Source: Chamaecyparis obtusa (Eukaryota > Streptophyta > Pinopsida > Cupressales > Cupressaceae). Taken from it: a DNA stretch of 64,000 bases. Below the pieces are notes generated by a model. That model was given only the letters and a program-made list of their open reading frames with translations. It was not told the DNA's origin and ran no database searches. Positions 21,679 to 31,850 of this stretch are shown here, piece after piece. The stretch spans positions 239,001 to 303,000 of the forward strand of contig BSBK01006354.1 in NCBI GenBank assembly GCA_027943335.1. The letters are read 5' to 3'. Positions within the stretch are counted from its first letter, which is position 1; every line of letters starts with the position of its first letter. Both the position numbers and the translations under genes were made by a program.

Positions 21679-24017
21679 TCACTGCCTATCTGCCTCTCCT
21701 GAGGGAGGCTGCATGTCAAAATCTCCATCCAAAGGATCTGCCTCTGGCAGTACTTGTAGGATAGGCGGTCGGCTCACTGAACCCTGTATCCTTGTGCCTT
21801 GTATACCTATACTATGCACCTCCCTGGATATCTAGACAACCCCTATATCCATCTCCATCCCTGTACCTACCTCCGATACCCCTGCCTCCACCATCTATAC
21901 CGAATCGCTGGTCGAGTGCTACTGACTCTGTGAATGGCCTGACTGACGACTCCCCTCTCCTGCCTTGTGGCTCCCACTAGCCCTAGATATGTGACTCCCA
22001 TTGGACCCTGTCCTCCTGCTCCCGCTCGATCCTGAACCTGTAAGCAATGGCCGACTCGGATCCCTGTAATGTTGTGCTCGCTCAGGCGGCATAACTGCAT
22101 AGTATAATCCTTGGTAGAAGCCAACTTGCTCCCCCAACCGCACCAATTATCGCTGGAAGTGGGATACCTCTCCAAACCTCTCATGAGACCCCCATGTGGA
22201 GGTCTCCCTCTCTCCTAATAAGCGGTCTCGCTTTGACCGCAGACCATCCCTCTCCACCCGCAAACCATCTCTCTCTGCAATCAGGGCATCCCTCTCCCTC
22301 CTCAGTTGATCCCTATCCTGCTGGGTCATCAGGCCCTCTTATATAGACTGCGCTAAGCATGCAATCAACCCATCTCTCTCTGACCTCAATCCATCTCTCT
22401 CCCCCGCCAGCCCATCCCTCTTTGCTCTTAGTGTATCCCGCTCTACCTGTACATCTTAGAGTATCTGCGTAGTAGTATCATGAGTAGCCTGCAGTGAGGC
22501 TAGGCGCACTACTGCATCATCACCCCCACTCCTAGATGATCTAGATCCTGCTGTTGTTGGTGGTCCTACTAGTGGTGGTGGCCCTACTCGTGGTGGTGAT
22601 CCTGGTGGTGGTGGTCCTGCAAGTATCTATAGCCTGTCCCCTCCCCCACCATCCACATCCATCCCATCTCCATCTCCATCTCCATCTCCATCTCCTTCTC
22701 CCCTCCCCCCATCTCCTCCTGCTCTCCCTTCATCTCCTCTCCCTCTCCTGGCTCTCCCTCCAGCCACCACCCTCCCTCTCAGCCCCCTCCTCTCCCAACC
22801 CCTATACATGGGTGCTGCTCCCTCCCCATCAGGTAATCTTGACCTCCCCACAACCCTAGGTGGCTGGAACCAGGCAACATAAGCTGGTGTGGTCTCTGGG
22901 TCTGCCACCCCTCCAACCCAATCCCAGTGAAATGGTGCCATAGCTTGATAAGCAGCCAAAAACCCTCTCTTGTCCACTGGTGGACCAAAATCTGCTACCC
23001 ACTCCCGAGTAACCCACTGATACCATATCTCCTCGTCGAGCCTATCTTGCATGAATCCGAACTAATGAGATATCCTGTCCGGTCTATACTGCTCTACGAT
23101 ATAATCCCATCGCCCTATAAGGTGTGTAGGCAGCGTAGTGTATGGGAGCTCCCGTGCATCCTTAGCCCATGGCGCCTGTCCAATGTATGGATGTCATGTA
23201 ATCCCATTCCTAATCCTGTCTAGCGTCTCCCGCCAGAAGTCAGTATCCTTGATCTCATGATATGTAACCAACTCTCCCCAGCTATATGCTATAGGCTCAT
23301 CTGCTTGCCTATCCACTTGACCTAAAGGCCATAGCACTGATATGTGCTCCCAAGCCCACACCTGTAATAGGGAGGCAAACCTAAAGCTCCTCCCCATCAT
23401 CCCCGCTCCATGATAGACGATCTGGTGAAGGTCATGGTACATCTCTGCTAACATCAATGTACCCCATGTTGCTAGTACCCCTGCATCAACAATCTAGCAA
23501 ACGACTGGGATAAGAACTAGTGTGATGCTCTTTCCCCCAGTGTTTGGAGAAAGATATCCTGATACCAATCCTAAAACATAATAGTGAACTCACCGATCTG
23601 TGGGTGTTGTTGCTGCATGCTGTGCTAAGGCCAGCTAGCCAGTGACCAAATCGGCTGCACCCCTGGCCCCAATAGCGGTGCCACTACTTGCTCTGGTGTG
23701 TATACGCCTGCCACCACAGGTCTCCCTCGTATTGTCAACTAGAAGATGTGATACACATCCTCCAAAGTCACCGTCATCTCCCCATTAGGTAGATGAAAAG
23801 TCCTTGTCTTCGAGTGCCAACACTCACATAGTGCTATCACTAAGGACATAAAAGTCCATCTACGCGACATTCGTGCTAGATACCCCAAGCCCAATGCATC
23901 CACCTGTGCCCAGTCCGCAGCTGTGAACTGCTCACTAATCACCAAGACTGTAGCATGCCTCTCTCGACTAGTCAGTCGATCCACCGACCACTACATCCAA
24001 GCCAAGTCAGCATGTTA
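21679..24017 (-). pseudogene. Plant mobile domain (PMD) protein pseudogene
   Basis: The N-terminal part (23984-23739) has GLGYLARM, ALCECWHSKTRTFHLPNGEM and VTLEDVYHI, the hallmark block of the aminotransferase-like plant mobile domain. A frame change occurs between about 23640 and 23700. From there one frame runs to TGA at 21679-21681 with YYVLGLVSGYLSPN, LLQVWAWEHI, a W/G-rich segment, a GDGDGDG acidic stretch and a coiled coil of RERDxL / VERDGL heptads (22456-22150). Ten in-frame stops in that part (23590, 23494, 23194, 23062, 22627, 22456, 22339, 22147, 21919, 21832) are all C-to-T compatible. Upstream the first frame continues past 24015. PMD proteins are known both as host silencing factors (MAIN/MAIL1) and as transposon cargo. 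The neighbouring LTR suggests cargo. Confidence 0.8.
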
Positions 24018-24340
24018 GTTTCTTGGTCTTCCTAAACCTAACTTTCTTTTCTCCGCATTCCCGCAAAGAAAATATTTCCCGCATTCCCATAGGTTCTGTT
24101 CTCCCCGCGTTCCCGCAAGGGATCCTCTTCCCTGCATTCCAGCAACCCCCCCGGATGCGGGAACGCATTCCCGCAACCCCTTCAGGGATTTTCGTGATCC
24201 TACAAAATTCCCTTGACCCCCTAAATTTTTGCCCCCCATGCATGTTTTGCGGGAACGCATTCTCGCTCAGACATGAGCGTTCCTGCGAACTACGCGCTTT
24301 GTGGGAATGTGCTTTTCTGAACTTGTACAAGCAATAAATG
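24018..24340. repeat. GC-rich GCGGGAACGCATTCCCGC repeat region upstream of the PMD gene
   Basis: Six or more imperfect copies of GCATTCCCGCAA and its complement occur, including an 8-bp-stem hairpin at 24156-24175 (TGCGGGAA, CGCA, TTCCCGCA). One minus-strand frame (24260-24015) joins the PMD frame without a shift, separated by a C-to-T type TAA. It may therefore be a repetitive N-terminal extension, or promoter/5' UTR. Confidence 0.55.
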
Positions 24341-24884
24341 CATCAAAAAATTAATGAAAAGATGGGTTTTTCGATCCTACCTCTCGGTCCGGTGCTCCAT
24401 TCCGTCGTACACATCTCACAATGTCCGTCCAGTGTGTCAGTCGCCCTCTTTGTGCCATCTTATCCTCAGTTATCAGAGCTCAGAAGTCACGATTTCTAGG
24501 CTCTCGATGTGCAAATGACTTCATTTTGACCCCTCCAACCCTTATAAAGGCCCTCTCGAGCCCTCATTTTCACCCCTGGATGCCTTTTTCCCTCCCATTT
24601 CTTCTCCTCATACCCAATCACATCCCTCTTTGTCATTTTCACCTCTCTTTTCTTCACTCATCCCCCTTCTTAGCCCGTTGCATGCCTTCTTCCTTTTCTG
24701 TCCTTTGTCCTTTCGAGCTACTGCTCGGGCCCCTTTTTCTTTCCCTGTCATCCTCTCGAGGGGGCATCACCTAGTCTAACCATCCTGACCCATAGCTGGG
24801 GCATCTATACTACCAAGTCCATTCTTCGTGTCATTTATTTATTGCTAAAAACATCTTCAAAATAGTGTTATTTCAACACTATGT
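24341..24884. other. C/T-rich spacer, no gene recognised
   Basis: Strong pyrimidine bias at 24540-24740. The 117-codon plus-strand ORF at 24421-24774 is leucine/serine/phenylalanine-rich by composition and has no motif. Confidence 0.4.
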
Positions 24885-24899
24885 TGAAGAGGGGCAAAA
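24885..24899 (+). other. Polypurine-tract-like sequence
   Basis: GAAGAGGGGCAAAA immediately before TGTAGACACC at 24900. A purine run followed by TGTAGACACC is the usual junction before the 3' LTR of many plant Ty3/gypsy elements. Confidence 0.6.
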
Positions 24900-25902
24900 T
24901 GTAGACACCTAAATTTGATTACATTATTTAGTAATTTTATTTAGTCTTCTCCTAAAGTATTTTATTAATTAAATATTATTATTTAATTAATTTATGTCAT
25001 CCCCAAGTTAATTAATTTAATTAATTAACTATAGTCCAATTAATTATCTAAATGACAAACTCATAGTCTGATAATTAATTAAATCCCTATTTCTCTATTA
25101 ATTTAAATGGATACATTTATCTAAATAAATTAATTCATAAACCCCCTTTTCCTCCCACTTGAAATTAAATTAAATATTTAATTTTAAAAATCTTAAATTT
25201 TCTCCATTAGCTAATAACCCATGCTTAGCTAATCTAATCCTCCACTCATTCTCTCTCCTCCCATCACATCCTCCTAATCCTCCACTTACCCTCTAATCCA
25301 AGCCTAAATCACCCCTTAAGCATGTGCACAATCATAATCTAAGTTTAAGAAATGCTAATCCAACTCAAAGTCAACTCTTATGACAACACCTCCACATCCT
25401 CCAATGACAAATCATAAAGCCTCTTACACCTCTTACACACTTGTTCCCTCTCACACCTTCCAAAGTTGACACATCCCTCAAGCATTTGACCTCTCCTCTC
25501 ATCCTCCCTCATTGTGACACTTGTCACAATGCTATGCATTTGAGAAATCACAATCCATGTGCTCTCCCTTGGATGCATCTCCACCGTTGCTCATTCCCCT
25601 TTTGCCTCTTAATCTTGACCGTCCATTTCATGCATCTTTCTATAAAAGAGAAGCTCTCCTCCTTCATTTTCATCCACCATTGAAGCAAAGTTATTATGCC
25701 CATTTTCTCTCTTGAAGCTTGAAGCATAGTCTATGAGCACACATCCAAACTTTGGACAAATCTTCTACATCTTGAAGGTTTTCTTGAAGGTTTTGCATTA
25801 CTTTTGAGTTTGTTTTGCTTCCATTTTGTAGGTCTAATCTTAAGTGTTATCTAGTTTTGTATTGTTTAATGTTTAGCTTGCTTTCCATTCCTTAACACTA
25901 CA
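24900..25902 (+). repeat. LTR (plus orientation), different family but shared promoter core
   Basis: TGTAGACACC...AACACTACA, about 1003 bp, TG...CA. At 25585-25680 it carries CCACCGTTG, TTTTGCCTCTTAATCT, a TATA box (TCTATAAAAGAG) and CTTCATTTTC. This block aligns with the minus-strand LTRs of elements A and B, although the ends differ. A polypurine-like tract lies on its left and a decayed tRNA-Met type primer site on its right. Confidence 0.65.
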
Positions 25903-25906
25903 TTTT

Positions 25907-25922
25907 TAGGTATTATAGTAAG
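25907..25922 (+). other. Degenerate tRNA-Met-type primer binding site
   Basis: TAGGTATTATAGTAAG compared with the canonical TTGGTATCAGAGCAAG matches at 12 of 16 positions. Two of the four mismatches are C to T. It lies five bases beyond the LTR end. Confidence 0.45.
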
Positions 25923-27980
25923 ATGCACAAACAAAAGTCTTTTTGGGTCAAAATTATGGAGACCAAAAAGATAAGATGGTTGTTTCCACTTTGCATTGTC
26001 CCCAATTAGAAAAAATAAAGATACATTTACAACAAAAACACATGCATGACATAACTTGTATATGACATATAAAAGAATTGAGATACAAATGAAATAAAGT
26101 CATGACAGATTCAATCTCTTTATCACCTTGTGCCAATAGAGCAACAAGGGTCATTTAAACAAATCTAGACATAACATATATCAAGCAACACATCGCAAGG
26201 GAAGCACATTACAAACAAGAAAACATAAAAAAATAATCCATTGTCAAGAGGAGCTAGTTAAGCATATAAGTCACCCTCCCCTCTTGGTCATTATTATTTA
26301 GGGAGGTGGACAATACACAAGAGGTGCAATGTTGAGCATGGTAGATGGAGCCACTACAAGTTCTAAACAAGGACCATGATCTAATGATGATTCACTTTGT
26401 TTGTCACAAGGAGCTAGGGATAATTTTTTTGAAAATCCAACAGATAACTCATGATTGATTTTAATAACTTTATACATATCAATAGAATCATTAGGATCAA
26501 CATCATAATGTGCATCCTTAAAATTATTATCATAATTAAGAATGTCTTCTTTATCTAAATTAATCAGAATAGGATCTTTAATGTAAAAAGAAGAATTATC
26601 ATGTTTATTCAATTTGTTTTTCTTTAGAAAAATCGGGTAGTCATAGTTTTGTCAAAGGGTATCAAGGTATTAGAAGGTGTCTTAGGGAATGACATGTCCC
26701 CAATAAAGACTATGCACACAACCTAAGCCTTATTCATTTCTATTTGCATTCTTTCTCAAGGACTAGTTTCAGTTCTTGGCTTTATCCCTTTCTTACCTCG
26801 CGTTAGATCCATAGTCATGCTAGTGAACTCGATCATTTCCACACTCACAAAAATAACCCATTTTCTTTTAAATTTTGAATTCTAGTTTTGGAATGATTCG
26901 ACCTATTCTTATGACCAATGCATATTGATTCAAGGCAAGAAAACTCCATTTGTGACTCTTGCTATTGCATCAAACAAGGTCACCCTAGTTCATCTTTGAG
27001 GCATTTAATATCACTTGAGTTTTTTGGCATCCTAGAGCTATCATTACTACTTGCACACATTATGAAGTAATTTGGATTGCACAATCTTTAACAATGTTGT
27101 CCTTGATATCTTATCTAGTTGTTGAATCATTGTCCTGACATGGTATAATACATAAGAGTAATTATCTCTAGCAAGGGTAAACCAATGACAATTGGAAGCA
27201 AGTTTTTAAGCATTAATATGTTGAGGACACTGAGTCAAGCCAAAACCATCAATTTAAAAGTTAGAAAAAATCACATTTGTCAACATGTATTAGATTTGTA
27301 TGTCTAATTAGGTCCATTCGTGTAAGATTGAATCTATAGTTGCACAAGTAATCCAAAGTGACAAACATGTCATTAGTTGGTTCCAAAATATTCTTTTGAA
27401 TTTCATTAATGTTTCTACATTACTATTCCAAACTAAATATCATATGTTATTTTATCTATTTTAACATATTTTTTTTACATTTATCACAACAACAACAAAA
27501 ACAACATTTAATCTACGAGATTCTAAATATTATTTCATTTGTGCATTTAAGGTGATGATGAGCTCCTCCAACTTCACAACAATCTTTAGTGAGTAGATGC
27601 GTATACCAAAAAATAACAATCAAGATATTAACATGTTAGTCCTTGATGTCCTTCAAAACATGGCATTCGAGAATAAAATATTTTTATGATTCTATGATCA
27701 TAGTAGTACCAAAAATACACATCTGTTCTTCCCATACTTGTTTAGATAATTTTACCCATCTCGTAAACATTAAAGTTGATATAAAGTTGATATAACATTT
27801 GTATTTGGCCGTACAAAAGTACATCTTCCTGTTTTCAAATTCCAGCCATCTTCCAGCAAACAAACGATTACTTAAATGTGATTTCCAAAAAAAACTAATA
27901 AATAAGAGAATATGTTCAAAATCATTATCAAATTGAATAATTAAAAATCCACTTCAAAACCCAAAAATAATACCTTGACT
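25923..27980. other. Repeat-derived spacer upstream of the BTB gene
   Basis: AT-rich. The only ORF above 100 codons is on the minus strand at 26298-26612 (104 codons: an acidic N-terminal half, a hydrophobic end VYCPPP). It has no recognised domain and opposes the LTR at its left. The rest, 26613-27980, shows no coding pattern. Probably decayed retroelement interior plus the distal promoter of the downstream gene. Confidence 0.4.
26298..26612 (-). CDS. Hypothetical 104-codon ORF, probably a retroelement relic
   Basis: The translation begins MNKHDNSSFYIKDPILINLD and includes a D/N-rich segment and a tail of LNIAPLVYCPPP. I see no catalytic or binding motif and no signal peptide. Codon and residue use resemble the serine/asparagine-rich filler proteins of non-autonomous plant LTR elements more than a host gene. 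A promoter is not evident and the flanks are repeat-like. Could be a chance ORF. Confidence 0.3.
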   Translation of the reverse strand: MNKHDNSSFYIKDPILINLDKEDILNYDNNFKDAHYDVDPNDSIDMYKVIKINHELSVGFSKKLSLAPCDKQSESSLDHGPCLELVVAPSTMLNIAPLVYCPPP

Positions 27981-27997
27981 GTACTTACTATTATTAT

Positions 27998-28119
27998 CCA
28001 ATGGTTATTTGGAATAGTCTCAGAGGAACCGACAAGCGCCGCTCCCCTCGACTCCCGGACGGCGGGGTTCAGAGTACAAAATTGTTACGATACGCAGCTT
28101 TTCTATCACAGCTGAAACA
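27998..28119 (+). promoter_or_regulatory. Proximal promoter and 5' UTR of the ankyrin-BTB gene
   Basis: A CCAAT box at 27998-28002 lies ~120 bp before the ATG. A local GC-rich block (28029-28070, CGCCGCTCCCC...GGACGGCGGGG) contrasts with the AT-rich surroundings. No clear TATA box is seen, as in many housekeeping plant promoters. The ATG context AAACAATGGT is acceptable. Confidence 0.45.
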
Positions 28120-28357
28120 ATGGTGGCGGAAGAGTTCAGCCCTGCAATAATTGACGAGGATTTAAATAGCCTGTACTACGGGGCGGAGGAGGAAGAAGAG
28201 GCGCCATTGCCATTGAAGAAGGTGCCCACGGGGACCGTTTACGAGGCCGCACGGGCGGGTGATGTGGAGCGACTCAAGGTTTTGCTCGAGGCAGGCATCA
28301 ATGTCAATGCCAGGGATGCTTGGGACTCTGTAGCGCTCTACTACGCTTGCCTCGCAG
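28120..28357 (+). other. Coding exon 1 of the ankyrin-BTB gene
   Basis: Starts at the first ATG and codes for an acidic N-terminus with EEEEEA and the first ankyrin repeat. Ends CTCGCAG before GTAGAA. Phase 1. Intron 1 is 496 bp. Confidence 0.9.
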
Positions 28358-31300
28358 GTAGAATCTTTCTTCTTCAAATATACAAATGTTTTGGTGTCTT
28401 TTATAAGGATTGTATGGCATTTGTATGAAATTGTGTTGAATTGTCGATCAGATGTGTTTTCCGTAAAATTATTCGTATTTTATCTATGTTTTGGTGCCTT
28501 TTGTAAAGATGTTATGTAACTTATGTGAAATTATCTTGAATTTTCGATTAGTTGTATTTGTCATTTTGAATTTTTCTAATTTGAAATTCTGTTCTGTTGA
28601 ACTTTTAAAGGTCATGTTTATTTTTATAATATTGGTGATAGTAGATCGATCACGAAGGTCGATTTAAAGTCCCATGCTTTGCAATTAGAGGGTTTTATTA
28701 CAATCTTTTTTTTGGTTAATGAACTTTTATTTTCAACAAACATGGACTGCAAAAGGTTAAACTCTTTAACATAAAAAAGTATCATTTACGTAGAATTTAA
28801 TTGGGAATATTTTGATAAAAATATTCAATTGATGAAAGTGCCCCTACTGGCAGGTCACCTGGATGCTGCTAGAATGCTCCTGGAGAATGGAGCTATATGT
28901 GCAGAGCACACCTTTGATGGTGATCGCTGTCACTATGCTGCACTCAATCTCAAGGTGAGGAGGCTGCTGAAGACATTTGAGGCGAGACCGCCGCCTCTGG
29001 AGCCACTGCAGAGTGCACTGCGTGAGGTTTTCTTGAGCTGCAGGGCCAATAGACTCTTTCAAGATGAATATGCAAGTTATAGTTCAGGTAGAGCAGACAT
29101 TTTGAGAATACATATAGTGCAAATTTTGTTAACTTTCTACGAACTCTAGGTATCTTTGGCAAAATTCTATTAAATTAGCTTCTATTGAATTATCAAAAGT
29201 GCGTTTTTTTCAATGATTTGGTTGTCTAGAAGAGGAGAAGTATGCTAGAACTCATGGAAAAGTTCTAGAATATTAAAGAATAGGGTGTATTCAGAGTTCA
29301 AGAACTTAAATTTTTTTAATCTATAAAACTAGGGATTCTATTGGGGCCATCACCTGTAGTAGAGGAAATAGAAATGAAATACCAATGCAAAAGAGGACTA
29401 ATATTACATAATAAATCAATGGATTTACCTCAGAATCAATAATGATGAACTTAAAAGTGTCTGACCTAGAGTTCCTAAAACAAGATGGGAACTCACATTT
29501 AGTTACAATTCTGTGACCCCAAAAGGTGTTTTATTGTGCCAAAATCCACTACCAAGCTGCCACCACTTACTATTGTCACTGCCACACTGTATCATCCCAC
29601 CACCAACACCTCCAACAACCACCTTGACAACATCTAGATGCTTCTACCTACAACCCATAATCTTCTTCACAACCACTTTACCGAAATAAGCCTACCAAAA
29701 TAGACCCTCTAGCTTCCCCTTGCTCACAACAACCAAGCGTGTGGCAACCTTGTCTCCTACCACCCTCCTCACCCCTTTTCTGACTCAATGATAGGATATG
29801 AATTTGCTGAAAGCAATGCCCTAGTGTCTAAGAAATTTGTTTGTCTCCAAAGTAAGTTTCAGACATTGTCTTTATCTAACACAAAGCTCACTTAATAGGC
29901 CATCATGGCACTCATGATCATTTGTATAAGTTGCTGCATCTTCATGAGAGGCTCATTTAATAGTCTTAACATCACTATGTTCTTTCCTCTCCTTGATCCA
30001 CTTTGTAGCCAAGGCTACATTCCGGCTTGAGTCTGCATTTCCACCATTGGGCTTTTTAAGATAGATCTTCTACTTCACCTAGAGGGAGACAATGAATAAA
30101 ATGGACTTGTCTTGATATCGCCATATTACTAACCAAATAAATAGAGCTTTCTTTCTCCACAATTCTAAGAGAGGAAACAAAGTTCCACAACCTGTTGCAT
30201 TGGGATATGCAAATTGTAGATGGTGTTATATTAAAACTGTTGTTATGCCAACTTAGTTTTCTTATTTTAATTGTTGGCTAAGGTAGTGTATGTTATCAAA
30301 TGGTTGTGAATCGTTGACTCAACCATCGGTCCTTCAAATAGTACCTCCATGATCAAAGAAGAGCATTGATTTATGAAAGGTCTCCTCATAGTGCTTGCAT
30401 TATAAACACTAACTCTGGAATAAAGCGTCGATAGCTATATTCTTAGGCAATCATTCTTGATCTGAATAATTAATCATATCTTGTACTTCAATTTATTTTT
30501 TGTTACTGTAGTTTTAGTAGTTAACATAAGCATCCACATTGCTCTCTACTACCAGGGTCTAAGAAATTCATTTGTCTCTAGAGGAAATCCGAGACATTGT
30601 CGTTTTCTACCAACACAAAGCTCACTTAATAGGCCATCATGGCACTCATGACCATTTGTATTAGTTGCCCTTGTAATGTCCTCTTTTTGGGAGGATCTTG
30701 GATCTTGCCCTAAAATTACAACAATAAAAGTAAGAAATATAACTCATTAAGATGCAACTTACCATTTAAGGATTTTGTTTCCAACATAAATTTTGGTTTA
30801 TCACTGGCAACCATGTTAGATATTATTTGAAAAATAATTCATAAGACCAATTATTTCTGTTTAGGGTTAGGGATCCCGATCAACAATTATAGGCATCTAC
30901 ATAAAAATAATTATCTTATTCTATTTAGATAAATCATGCAATAACCATCCATGGCTCCATTCCCATAATTAAACATATCTAGAGTTTGGAGAGGAAATCC
31001 ACAAAGGGTGCCCGGTTACTGTTCAGCTCAATTAAGCCCAAGAGCATGCAACGCCTGACCAAGACGACTCGCCCCTTGGCCCACAAGCAGAGGAACATCC
31101 TGTGATGATTCAGTCCCTTGGGGTGGGCTACTTAATTCGAGGGAACCCGAGTTATAGACGAAGACTGTTCAACCCTTTTAAGCCCAAGAGCACGCAGTGC
31201 GTGACCAAGAGAACTCGCCCCTTGGCCTACAAGCAGAGGAACATCTCGTGATGATTCAATCCCTTGAGGTGGGCTACTTAATCCAAGGGAACCTATGTTT

Positions 31301-31753
31301 ACCACCTTTCTCTAACATGCTTCCTTCCATTCACATATGATTGCTTATGAGGATCGATTATGAAGCATAACAATTTTATTAACATCTAGTTAGAGATAAT
31401 AGAAGAGCATAGATGTATGAGATAGCACTTATCCATATTGGCTATATTAAGCATGTGTATCAAACATGTATTCATGCATACCACAAATGAACAAGAATGC
31501 TACTGCCTGCAATAAATAATAATTTCTGATCTGATCTTGATTGCTGATATATTATGTGTTGATCTGCTCTTATGAGCACCAATAATTATTAAATTACTTT
31601 CTTTGATGCCTGTTATTTGATCTGCATATGCTACTTTCAAATCTGCTGTATTCATATGTCTGCTGCAAATGTGTATTCATGTGTCTGCTGTACCAAGACT
31701 GCTCTGATTATTATTCTCCTTGTTTCTGCTCCTTAGCAAATGAACTGTCCTCC

Positions 31754-31850
<97 letters not shown>

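Noticed and set aside
22554..22859. Plus-strand 101-codon Leu/His/Val-rich ORF
   Set aside because: Antisense shadow of the G/D-rich part of the PMD gene.
24421..24774. 117-codon plus-strand ORF
   Set aside because: Pyrimidine-rich composition yields Leu/Ser/Phe; no motif or conserved start.
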